Positions 37,836-45,732 of a stretch of DNA of 64,000 nucleotides are shown here, one piece after another. How positions within the stretch are numbered: the first letter of the stretch is position 1; each line of letters opens with the position of its first letter. Source of the DNA: Rhodopseudomonas palustris (lineage in GTDB: Bacteria > Pseudomonadota > Alphaproteobacteria > Rhizobiales > Xanthobacteraceae); contig NZ_CP019966.1 of assembly GCF_003031265.1 (NCBI RefSeq), positions 1,054,001 to 1,118,000 on the forward strand. Direction: 5' to 3'. Below the pieces are notes generated by a model that saw only the letters and a program-made list of their open reading frames with translations, had not been told where the DNA came from and made no database searches. The translations under genes and the position numbers were made by a program.

Positions 37836-39233
37836 ATGGATCAGCTCCTTCTCTCCCGACTGCAGTTCGCGTTTACGATCGGCTATCACATCCTGTGGCC
37901 GGCCTTCACCATCGGAATCGCTTGGTTCATCGTGGTGCTGAGCGCGTTGTGGCTGCGCACGCACAATGCGGTCTATCAGCACCTGGTTCGGTTTTGGACC
38001 AAGGTATTCGCGCTTGCTTTCGGCATGGGCGTGGTCACCGGCGTCGTCATCTCGTATCAGCTCGGGCTCAATTGGTCCGGCTACGCGCGAGCGACCGCCG
38101 ATGCGATCGGGCCGCTGTTCGTGATGGAGGTGCTGACGGCGTTTTTCCTTGAAGCCGGATTCATCGGCGTGATGCTGTACGGACAAGAAAGGGTCGGGGA
38201 GAAGCTGCACTTCGTCGCCTGCCTGATCGTCGCGATCGGCACGGTAATCTCGGCGTTCTGGATCATCTCGGCCAATTCCTGGATGCAGACGCCGACTGCC
38301 TTCACCACCACGGCGGATGGCCGCTTCGTCGCCACCGATTTCTGGGGCGTGGTGTTCAATCCGTCGATGCCCTACCGGCTGGCGCATATGATCGCCGCGA
38401 GCTTCATCACCGGCGGTTTCGTGGTGACCGGCGTCTCGGCGTTCTGGCTGTGGCGCGGACGTCCCGCCGATCAGCCGGCGGCCCGCAAGGCGTTCTCGGT
38501 CTGCCTCGGCCTGTTGGCGGTGCTAATGCCGGCGCAAATGTTGATCGGCGATCAGCACGGGCTGAACACCCGCAAATATCAACCGATGAAGCTCGCCGCG
38601 ATCGAGGCGCGCTGGGACACGGCGCGCCGCGTGCCGATCAATTTGATCGCATGGCCGGACGAGAAAGCCGAGCGTAACGACTACGCGCTCGAGATCCCGC
38701 TGCTCGGCAGCCTGATCCTGACGCATTCGCTGAACGGAGAGGTCAAGGGCCTGAAGGAAGTGCCGGCCTCCGAGCGACCGCCGGTGCTTCCCGTGTTCCT
38801 GGCCTTCCGCGTCATGGTCGGCTGCGGGATGCTGCTGCTCGCGGTTGCGTTCACCGGCTTGTATCTGCGCTGGCGCGGACGGCTTTACACTACGCGCTGG
38901 TATCAAATCGCCTGCATGGGCTGCGTCCCGCTCGGCTTCATCGCCACACTGGCGGGCTGGGTGGTCACCGAGGTCGGCCGGCAGCCCTATGTGATCTACG
39001 GGCATTTCCGCACGGCCGAGGCGGTGTCGCCACTCGCCACCGGTGCCGTTGCCGGTTCGATGGCGGTCGCCTTCGTGCTCTACAATTGCCTGCTGCTCGT
39101 CTTCTTTTGGTACGCCGGCCGGCTGGCGTGGCGCGGTCCAATGAGCGGACTGCCGACTCATCCGGCCGTGCCGCTGGCGACCGTCGCCGCCGCGCTCGGT
39201 CAGATCCCACAAGCCACCGGAGGTGCAAAATGA
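37836..39233 (+). CDS. cioA: Cyanide-insensitive bd-type quinol oxidase subunit I
   Basis: 465 residues, about nine membrane helices. It starts MDQLLLSRLQFAFTIGYHILWP, with the haem b595 His in GYHI, and has the conserved GVVISYQLGLNWSGY and MEVLTAFFLEAGFIGVMLYG (Glu residues of the proton path). The quinol-binding loop is short, which together with the length places it in the CioA (short Q-loop) subgroup rather than E. coli CydA. The enzyme oxidises ubiquinol and reduces O2 to water without pumping. Overlaps subunit II by four bases. Confidence 0.93.
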   Translation: MDQLLLSRLQFAFTIGYHILWPAFTIGIAWFIVVLSALWLRTHNAVYQHLVRFWTKVFALAFGMGVVTGVVISYQLGLNWSGYARATADAIGPLFVMEVLTAFFLEAGFIGVMLYGQERVGEKLHFVACLIVAIGTVISAFWIISANSWMQTPTAFTTTADGRFVATDFWGVVFNPSMPYRLAHMIAASFITGGFVVTGVSAFWLWRGRPADQPAARKAFSVCLGLLAVLMPAQMLIGDQHGLNTRKYQPMKLAAIEARWDTARRVPINLIAWPDEKAERNDYALEIPLLGSLILTHSLNGEVKGLKEVPASERPPVLPVFLAFRVMVGCGMLLLAVAFTGLYLRWRGRLYTTRWYQIACMGCVPLGFIATLAGWVVTEVGRQPYVIYGHFRTAEAVSPLATGAVAGSMAVAFVLYNCLLLVFFWYAGRLAWRGPMSGLPTHPAVPLATVAAALGQIPQATGGAK

Positions 39234-40255
39234 GCATGCTGGCGAACTTCGACTTTGCGTCCTTCTTCGCCGTCGCCGCGGCGATCGTGATCGGGCTCTA
39301 CGTCGTGCTGGACGGCTTCGACCTCGGCGTCGGCATCCTGTTTCCGTTGGCGCCGCGCGCGTCAGATCGCGACGCGATGATGGCGACGCTCGAGCCGTTC
39401 TGGGACGGCAACGAGACCTGGCTGGTGCTCGGCGGCATGGTGCTGCTCGGCGCGTTCCCCCTCGCGTTCGCGATCCTGCTGCCGGCGTTCTACGTGCCAC
39501 TGTGCCTGATGCTGTTCGGACTGGTCATTCGCGGCGTAGCGTTCGAATTCCGCTCGCAGGGCGGACGATTCCAGATCGTCTGGTCGGCGACCTTCGCGGC
39601 CGGTTCGTTCATCGCGGCGTTCTGCCAGGGAGCCGTTCTCGGGGCGTTCGTCGGGCGCAACATCACCGTGTCGGATGGCGCGTTCGCGGGTGGTCCGTTC
39701 GACTGGCTCGGGCTGTTTTCGCTCGCGACGGGACTGGGCGTGGTCGCCGCCTACGGCCTGCTCGGCGCCTGTTGGCTCGTTTGGAAGACGAGCGGATCGA
39801 CTCAGAATTTCGGCCGCGAATTGATGCTGCCGACGCTTCTGTGCGCCGGCGCCGCAATCCTGCTGATCAGCGTCTGGACGCCGTTTGCCAAGCCGCAGAT
39901 CGCCGAACGCTGGTTTGCATGGCCGGATTTTCTCTGGCTGACACCGCTGCCGATCATCGCGTTTCTGGCCGGGATCGGCATTCTGCTGACGCGCTGGAGC
40001 GAGCGCGAATGGGTGCCGCTGGCATTGTCGCTGTTGCTGTTCGTCACCTCGCTTGCCGGGCTCGGCGCCAGCGTGTGGCCGGAAGCCATTCCGGGCGTGA
40101 TGACGATCTGGCAGGCTTCGTCGATGCACAGGACGCAGGTCATCGTCGCCGGCGCTGTCGTGATCATCGTGCCGATCATCCTGGCCTATATCGGCTATGG
40201 TTACTGGCTGTTCCGCGGCAAGACCAAACCGGTGCCGGAGTTTCCGCCACGCTGA
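39230..40255 (+). CDS. cioB: Cyanide-insensitive bd-type quinol oxidase subunit II
   Basis: 341 residues with about eight membrane helices. It begins MSMLANFDFASFFAVAAAIV and continues with YVVLDGFDLGVGILFPLAP, the CydB signature. EPFWDGNETWLVLGG, another family motif, follows. It completes the bd oxidase with subunit I, whose stop it overlaps (ATGA). No CydX-like small subunit and no cydCD genes are seen in the window. A very stable hairpin lies 17 bases after the stop. Confidence 0.93.
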   Translation: MSMLANFDFASFFAVAAAIVIGLYVVLDGFDLGVGILFPLAPRASDRDAMMATLEPFWDGNETWLVLGGMVLLGAFPLAFAILLPAFYVPLCLMLFGLVIRGVAFEFRSQGGRFQIVWSATFAAGSFIAAFCQGAVLGAFVGRNITVSDGAFAGGPFDWLGLFSLATGLGVVAAYGLLGACWLVWKTSGSTQNFGRELMLPTLLCAGAAILLISVWTPFAKPQIAERWFAWPDFLWLTPLPIIAFLAGIGILLTRWSEREWVPLALSLLLFVTSLAGLGASVWPEAIPGVMTIWQASSMHRTQVIVAGAVVIIVPIILAYIGYGYWLFRGKTKPVPEFPPR

Positions 40256-40271
40256 CGTCGCGATGGCCAGA

Positions 40272-40315
40272 TTCAATGTCCGGCGCTTTGCTTCGGCGAA
40301 GCGCCGGACATTGAA
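40272..40315. terminator. 20-bp stem with UUCG tetraloop after cioB
   Basis: Left arm 40272-40291, loop TTCG, right arm 40296-40315. The stem pairs over 20 positions with a single G-U. The C(UUCG)G closing loop is the most stable RNA tetraloop. It lacks a T tract, so it may stop transcription weakly, protect the operon mRNA 3' end, or belong to a repeat family. Confidence 0.75.
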
Positions 40316-40362
40316 CTCAAATCAGTTCGCGATCCGGCGCGGCCACAGCGAGGGAAATGCAC

Positions 40363-40671
40363 ATGACGATGGGATGCAGACATGTCGCGGGGATCCGTAC
40401 CGTCACGCCGAGCGCGCTCGGTTGTGAGGAGTGTCTGAAGATCGGCAGCCCGTGGGTCCACTTGCGGATCTGTCGAACCTGCGGTCACGTCGGATGTTGC
40501 GACGACTCTCCGCACAAGCACGCCACTCGGCATTTCCATGCGACCTGTCATCCGATCATCGAGGGCTACGACCCGCCGGAAGGATGGGGGTGGTGCTATG
40601 TCGACGAGGTCATGTTCGACCTGTCGGACCGCATGACCCTGCACAACGGACCTATTCCGCGCTACGTCTGA
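40363..40671 (+). CDS. Stand-alone UBP-type zinc-finger protein
   Basis: 102 residues, almost entirely one ZnF-UBP domain. Ligand candidates are Cys and His in MGCRHV, CEEC, CRTCGHVGCCD, and HATRHFHATCHP. In eukaryotes this finger binds the C-terminal tail of ubiquitin in deubiquitinases. Bacterial single-domain versions are common in Actinobacteria and some Proteobacteria, with unknown partners. GAGGG lies eight bases before the ATG at 40363; an ATG at 40357 is too close to that site. It follows the cioAB hairpin and precedes an AraC gene. Confidence 0.87.
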   Translation: MTMGCRHVAGIRTVTPSALGCEECLKIGSPWVHLRICRTCGHVGCCDDSPHKHATRHFHATCHPIIEGYDPPEGWGWCYVDEVMFDLSDRMTLHNGPIPRYV

Positions 40672-40854
40672 AGCGTCACTTAGGACCTGGCGCTCGCGGT
40701 TACGTTTCGAATGTGACTGCGCAGGCGGTACCTCTCGCGGGCCCATCATGAGGGTCCGGTTGCGCATACATTCGTATGATGTTCGGTCGAGCGCCCCCCT
40801 TCATATAAAGGAAGCGCGCAACGTGGCGCGTGACCGTCAATGTGGAGGTCGACC

Positions 40855-41703
40855 GTGTCGCATCAGTCCTGTCAGTTCGTCCGTGAAGCACAGCCGCAAC
40901 GCCAGGACGGTGACATCCGGACCCAACTGGACGTCGGCGATCGGCAACAGGACGGGCCGCCGCATCCCCAGCCCGAGAAGATTGATTTCAAGAGCATCGC
41001 TGCGTCGATCAGCATCGTGACGGGCGATGCAGCAGCGGCTTCGGCGATCAAGCAGGGATGGCGGTGCCGTGTCGCCAACGACAGCCGCGAGACGGTCTTG
41101 AGCGTTCCTGACGTCGTACATTGGTTCACCTGCGAAGGTCAGGCCGTCTCTGGCGATCAGGATCCGGTGGCGGTCCGGCTGTCGGAGGCGCTGGCGGCAG
41201 CAGAGCGCGATCCATCGGAATTCTCGGCGCTTTATGCGGACGCCGTCCGCCTCGTCACAGTGGTTCGTCGCCTCAGCATCGAGGGACACACCGATGCCGT
41301 CCGCGAGTCGCAAACGACGGCCGCCGCGGGCCTTCCGAAGTGGCGGCTCAAGCTGGTCCACGATTACGTCACCACACATCTCGGCGAGAAGGTGACGCTG
41401 GCCGACATGGCGACCGCGGCACGGCTGAGCCGGATGCACTTTGCGGCGCTGTTTTTGCGCGCAACCGGCATGCGGCCCCATCAATATCTACTGCAGCGGC
41501 GAATTGGGGTGGCACAAGAGTTGCTCCTGGACTCCAACCAGCCAATCATCCAGATCGCCATTCAGGTCGGATTTCAGACCCAGGCGCACTTCACCACGGT
41601 CTTCAAGAAGATCACCGGTGTGACGCCGGCGAAGTGGCGGGAGATGGTGATGTCGCAGAGCTCGCATCCCGATCAGTTCGGCGGCCACGCCGTCGTCCCG
41701 TAG
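40855..41703 (+). CDS. AraC-family transcriptional regulator
   Basis: About 282 residues. The N-terminal 170 residues match no domain I can name. The C-terminal AraC domain is clear: HLGEKVTLADMATAARLSRM, ALFLRATGMRPHQYLLQRRI and IIQIAIQVGFQTQAHFTTVF, ending GVTPAKWRE. A GTG at 40855 with GGAGG six bases upstream is favoured; the ATG at 40840 lies before that site. An inducer cannot be guessed. Confidence 0.88.
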   Translation: MSHQSCQFVREAQPQRQDGDIRTQLDVGDRQQDGPPHPQPEKIDFKSIAASISIVTGDAAAASAIKQGWRCRVANDSRETVLSVPDVVHWFTCEGQAVSGDQDPVAVRLSEALAAAERDPSEFSALYADAVRLVTVVRRLSIEGHTDAVRESQTTAAAGLPKWRLKLVHDYVTTHLGEKVTLADMATAARLSRMHFAALFLRATGMRPHQYLLQRRIGVAQELLLDSNQPIIQIAIQVGFQTQAHFTTVFKKITGVTPAKWREMVMSQSSHPDQFGGHAVVP

Positions 41704-41824
41704 AGCACGGCCGCTTTCCCGTTACAATCGGTGGCGCTTCCGGGCGAATTCATCGCCCATCAGTTCGCCGCTGCTGCCTGTTTTGTGTCGCGTCCTCCGC
41801 ATTTCGCGACCGCGGTCGCCCAAT

Positions 41825-41845
41825 TTAACACCTGAGTACAATATT
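41825..41845 (+). promoter_or_regulatory. Candidate promoter/operator motif shared with the sigma factor gene
   Basis: TTAACACCT, six bases, AAT, one base, TT, starting 72 bases before the ATG at 41897. The same pattern and spacing occurs on the minus strand at 25474-25494 upstream of the RpoH-like gene. The six-base spacers differ, so this is not a simple repeat of a longer sequence. Confidence 0.4.
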
Positions 41846-41896
41846 GCTTACCAAGCCGAATGGCATAATCCGCCCACAATCGTGGAGAGGCGAATA

Positions 41897-42595
41897 ATGA
41901 TTAGCGAGGCTTACATTCACGGCGGGACGTCGGTAATCCTTGAGACTCCGATCGGACTATACATGAATGCCGAGTGCAATCATCGGATCGCAAATAGTCT
42001 GCAGATGGTCGCGTCGCTGATTTCGATGGAAAGCATGCAGCTTCACGATGACCGGGCGCGGCGCAGCCTCGAAATGGCGGGCTTGAGAATACAGGCGATC
42101 GCTGGGGTGCATCGCAGGCTCTATTCCACGTCTCTGGGCGAAGACTCTCTTGATTTGGCCGATTATCTGATCTCGTTGATCGGTAACCTTCGTCCGCTGT
42201 GTCTGCCGTCTCTTAATTCGGGCAGACTGCTTGCGGACCTCATCCCGATGACGGTGCCGCCCGAAACGGCAACCAGCCTTGGTCTCATTACGGCGGAGGC
42301 GGTCGTCAATGCCTGCAAATATGCCTACAGCGATGGGCGATGCGGCGATGTTATCATTGAGATCCGCCGGAACGGTCTTGACAGAGGAACAATTTCGATC
42401 GCCGATACCGGGTGTGGACGTTCAGTTGATGATGGAGCTGCGAGGTCTGGTTTCGGAAGTCGCGTGATCGATCTCGCGGCGGACCGTATCGGCGCCACCG
42501 TCCGCTATGAGGACAATCGTCCGGGGACGCGGCTGATCGTCGATTTCCCGGTCGAATCTTCCACGCAGTACCCGGTATTGTCAGGATCTGAATAA
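41897..42595 (+). CDS. HisKA_2-type sensor histidine kinase (no sensor domain)
   Basis: 232 residues. NAECNHRIANSLQMVASLIS is the HisKA_2/HWE-like dimerisation box with the acceptor His in NHRIANSLQ. The HATPase half includes LGLITAEAVVNACKYAY (N-box), ISIADTGCGRS, SGFGSRVIDLAADRIGA and GTRLIVDF. The protein is only the catalytic core, with no sensory domain visible. Kinases of this class often act in the alphaproteobacterial general stress response (PhyR/NepR/EcfG) or in light signalling. ATG 41897 has GGAGAGG upstream; the longer frame is not supported. Confidence 0.83.
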   Translation: MISEAYIHGGTSVILETPIGLYMNAECNHRIANSLQMVASLISMESMQLHDDRARRSLEMAGLRIQAIAGVHRRLYSTSLGEDSLDLADYLISLIGNLRPLCLPSLNSGRLLADLIPMTVPPETATSLGLITAEAVVNACKYAYSDGRCGDVIIEIRRNGLDRGTISIADTGCGRSVDDGAARSGFGSRVIDLAADRIGATVRYEDNRPGTRLIVDFPVESSTQYPVLSGSE

Positions 42596-42961
42596 TCCCC
42601 GAAGCGAGGCCGGTCGCAGGGGCGAGGGGGGTCGACGATACGACAGCGCTCTGCCTTCCGGTGCCCGACGCACAAGCGAATTCCTGTCTTAGAAAAACAC
42701 GGCCTGACGATGCCTGTTGAAGTACTTCGCGCGAACGCCCGGCGCGCGAGCCTGAGCGATGGCGACTTGACGATTTGAAGTCAGCCTGACGGCCTCGGAA
42801 TCTCAGCTCGATATACAGAATTCAGCTGTGATGATGACGGCGGTGGATTGCGATACTCGCCTGCAGAGCGAACCTCAGCATGAGAGCCCGTGCCGCAATG
42901 CGGAAGGACTAAGGGAGCGCCGCAGTGTGCTGGCGCTCCCTTTTGGTTCGATCTGCCGTGG
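42596..42961. other. Noncoding stretch downstream of the HisKA_2 kinase
   Basis: 366 bases with no credible gene. It contains the terminator at 42911-42944, which serves the convergent small periplasmic gene and possibly the kinase. Nothing else structured was noticed. Confidence 0.5.
42911..42944. terminator. Terminator between convergent genes
   Basis: AAGGGAGCGCC and GGCGCTCCCTT form an 11-bp stem with a ten-base loop, followed on the plus strand by TTTT (42941-42944 region). It lies 18 bases past the stop of the minus-strand DUF3551-like gene. Confidence 0.8.
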
Positions 42962-43192
42962 TCAACGCGCCGACTGCGCGGTGCTGGCGTTGCCGAACAG
43001 CAGATGCGGATTGACGGTGCACTCGCCGCCCACGCCCGAGGCGCTGGCCCGGCACGCGGCGAGCGTGCGATATTCGCATTCCAGCGCGTCAGCGGTGCCG
43101 TAATCGATGCACCATTTGTAGGAAGCGGCCGAGGCCGCGCTCGCGGTCAGCATGCCGACGCCAACAACCGACAGCATCAAAAGCTTTTTCAT
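42962..43192 (-). CDS. Small secreted Cys-containing protein (DUF3551-like)
   Basis: 76 residues. Signal peptide MKKLLMLSVVGVGMLTASAA with cleavage near ASAAS. A short mature domain has conserved-looking cysteines (YKWCIDY, ALECEYRT, AACRAS, GECTVNPH). Small proteins with this C...C.Y.T...C pattern and a signal peptide are abundant in Bradyrhizobium/Rhodopseudomonas and are annotated DUF3551; their function is unknown. The start is placed at the signal peptide Met; the frame opens 14 codons earlier. Confidence 0.82.
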   Translation of the reverse strand: MKKLLMLSVVGVGMLTASAASAASYKWCIDYGTADALECEYRTLAACRASASGVGGECTVNPHLLFGNASTAQSAR

Positions 43193-43460
43193 CGTTCCAT
43201 CCTCGCTTGATCGGCAGCCATTTGCCGTGCACAAGCCATTTGCGCGCCGGTTCGTGATGTTCTTTTCCGATTATTTCGCGGTTGTTCGGATTCGAACGGC
43301 TGGTCACTCAAACCAAGGTTGGTATCAATTACGCCGTTTCGCCTGCGCAAGGCGCTTAGCTCATTGGAGAGCGAGTAACCTGCGCTGGCAAACCATCGTA
43401 TGATGGAGCTCGTCACCCGCCGGATCCATCTGAGATGCACCCAGCCTCGAGGTGTCCGAG

Positions 43461-45512
43461 ATGAGCGTATTCGACCACAGCGGCCGCGATGCTCGGCTTT
43501 TCTGGCACGGCTTACGGCAGGCGGTGCTGTTGCGTCTCGAAGCGTTGGCTCCCCGCGTGCTGTTCGGTCTACGCTTGTCGGCCTCTGTCTGCCTCGCGCT
43601 GTTCGCCACCTATTATCTCGAATTGCAGAACGCGTTTTGGGCGGCGACGACGGCGGCGATCGTTTGCCAGCCGAATCTCGGCGCATCGATCCAGAAGGGT
43701 CGCTTTCGCGCGATCGGATCGGCTCTCGGCGCTCTGGTCATGGTGGCGCTGCTGGTCGCGTTTCCCCAGCAGCGCGAACCGGCGCTGCTGCTGCTCGCGC
43801 TGTTCTGCGGTCTGTGCGCGGCCGCCGCCACATTGCTGCGCAATCTGGCGGCCTATGCGGCTGCGTTGGCTGGCATCACCAGCGCCATCATCTTCGCCGA
43901 CACCATGATGGATCCTTCCTCGGCTCCCTTTCTTGCGATCGTCCGTGTAGGCGAGATCTACATCGGCATCTGGTCGGCCACTGTCGTCGCGATGCTGACC
44001 GGCTCTGGGTCGGCCCGGCGACAGCTGTGCCAGACACTCGGCCGGATCGCGGCCAATCTCCTCGCCGGCTTCTCCGCGGATGTCACCTCCGGTCGCGGTG
44101 CCGCTGATAGTCGTACCGCACGCATCGCCCTCGCGCGCGAGTTGGGCCCGCTCAATCTCGCCATCGACGCAGCCTTGGGTGAGCAATCGCCGGTGCTCGC
44201 CGATCGTGCTCGACTGCGCCGAATTCCGTTCGCGCTGCTGGATGCACTGACCAGCTGGCGAAATGCGGCTCGTTTCGGCGAGCGGTCCAGCGTGGCGGAG
44301 ACTACCAGCCGCGGCGAGCTGCGCGCCTCGCTCGCTGCAATCGATCCGGCCCGATTCCAGACCGATCCGGCGGGCTTCCGGGATAGCTGCCGCACCACGC
44401 TCGGTCGCATCGACGCGACGCGGAGTAGCGATGTCGACGCGCCGATCGTGGTGGCGGCTCGCGACGTCGTCCAAGGCCTCGCCGCCGCGGCTGACGGAAT
44501 GCTGGCCAAGGGGGCTGCCGGTAGCAACATCTCAACATGGCGAGCTTTCTTCGTTGTCGCCGACCCGCTGCCCGCGCTGGTGAACGGGGCCCGGACAGCC
44601 GCGGCGATCCTGGCGATCACCTGGTTCTGGGTGTTGACGGCCTGGCCGTCGGGGCCGTTTGCAATCGTCTTCACCGCGGTGGCCACGCTGATCTTCGCGT
44701 CGTTTGGAGACCACGCGGGTGATCTCGCCAAGGACTACACGATCGGCGTCGCACTGATGGCCGTGGTAGGGAGCGTGCTCTATTTTGGCGTGCTGCCGGC
44801 GCTATCGAGCTTCGCGGCCCTCATCGCCGTGCTGTCGGTGCTGTTCATCGTGCTCGGCATGATGCAAGCGGGGCCGTGGCACAGCGTCGTCTTCCTGGCG
44901 ATGACGATCTCGTCGCTGCCGCTGCTCGGTGTCGGAAACCCGTTCACCTACGACGCCTCGGCGTATTTCAATTTGGCGCTGGCGATCGTGTCTGGAAGTG
45001 CGGTGGGGGCGATGTTCTTCGTCGCCATCCCGGTCGTGCCGCCGAGCCTTCGGCTGCGCCGCTTGATCGCTCTCTCGCTGCGCGATCTGCGTCGGCTGCT
45101 GTCGCTTCGGAGGACGCCCGATCAGCTTCGTTGGACAGCGCTGATGGCGCGGCGCATCGAGCTTCTGCCGTCGGAGGCGACGGCGGACGACGTCGCCGAT
45201 CTGCTCGCGCTCCATGCAGTCGGTCGTGCAGCTCTCCGCCTCGGGCAAGAGGTTTCGGACGACCGCGCGCTGGGCCTGCTCCGAGCCGCCCTGACTGCGC
45301 TTGCCGATGGCCATTTGGCGGACGCGCGGATGATGCTGGTGACATGGCGTGGCCAGAGCCTCGCGCTCGATCCGCCCGACGGTGCGGACCACCGGCGCTG
45401 GATCGCCAGCCAGTCGCACATCGCCGTCATCATCGACGCGATCGACAACCATCCAGTGCTGCTGGCGACTCCGTTCCGTGGCTGGCAGCCGTTCTTCAAG
45501 GCATTCAGGTGA
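43461..45512 (+). CDS. FUSC/AaeB-type aromatic-acid efflux membrane protein
   Basis: 683 residues. Two clusters of about six membrane helices each (about 35-180 and 380-530) and cytoplasmic segments give the fusaric acid resistance (FUSC) layout. The start of the first cluster is LRLSASVCLALFATYYLELQ, then NAFWAATTAAIVCQPNLGAS, a family hallmark. AaeB-like pumps export hydroxybenzoates and related acids with an HlyD-type partner. ATG 43461 is preferred to the GTG at 43452 because GAGG lies eight bases upstream. It is the first gene of a three-gene operon with a DUF1656 protein and an adaptor. Confidence 0.92.
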   Translation: MSVFDHSGRDARLFWHGLRQAVLLRLEALAPRVLFGLRLSASVCLALFATYYLELQNAFWAATTAAIVCQPNLGASIQKGRFRAIGSALGALVMVALLVAFPQQREPALLLLALFCGLCAAAATLLRNLAAYAAALAGITSAIIFADTMMDPSSAPFLAIVRVGEIYIGIWSATVVAMLTGSGSARRQLCQTLGRIAANLLAGFSADVTSGRGAADSRTARIALARELGPLNLAIDAALGEQSPVLADRARLRRIPFALLDALTSWRNAARFGERSSVAETTSRGELRASLAAIDPARFQTDPAGFRDSCRTTLGRIDATRSSDVDAPIVVAARDVVQGLAAAADGMLAKGAAGSNISTWRAFFVVADPLPALVNGARTAAAILAITWFWVLTAWPSGPFAIVFTAVATLIFASFGDHAGDLAKDYTIGVALMAVVGSVLYFGVLPALSSFAALIAVLSVLFIVLGMMQAGPWHSVVFLAMTISSLPLLGVGNPFTYDASAYFNLALAIVSGSAVGAMFFVAIPVVPPSLRLRRLIALSLRDLRRLLSLRRTPDQLRWTALMARRIELLPSEATADDVADLLALHAVGRAALRLGQEVSDDRALGLLRAALTALADGHLADARMMLVTWRGQSLALDPPDGADHRRWIASQSHIAVIIDAIDNHPVLLATPFRGWQPFFKAFR

Positions 45513-45525
45513 GGGGACCGATGTG

Positions 45526-45732
45526 ATGTATCGGGAGGTCAATGTATTCGGCGTCTACGTCGCGCCGTTCGTGGTGATGATGGTGATCGCGTGGGCGGCC
45601 TCCGTACCGCTCGGCATCTTGGGCGCGCGGCTGCAGCTGGGCCGGTGGGTCTGGCACCCGGGTCTCTTCAATCTGTCGATTTACGTCATCGTCCTCTCGA
45701 TCGTCGTCATCGTCTCGGGAGCTCATCAATGA
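45526..45732 (+). CDS. DUF1656 small inner-membrane protein of the efflux operon
   Basis: 68 residues with two membrane helices (about 8-31 and 45-65). MYREVNVFGVYVAPFVV is the usual DUF1656 (AaeX-like) start. It lies 13 bases after the FUSC gene and overlaps the adaptor gene by four bases, the conserved AaeBXA arrangement. Its role in the pump is unknown. Confidence 0.9.
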   Translation: MYREVNVFGVYVAPFVVMMVIAWAASVPLGILGARLQLGRWVWHPGLFNLSIYVIVLSIVVIVSGAHQ

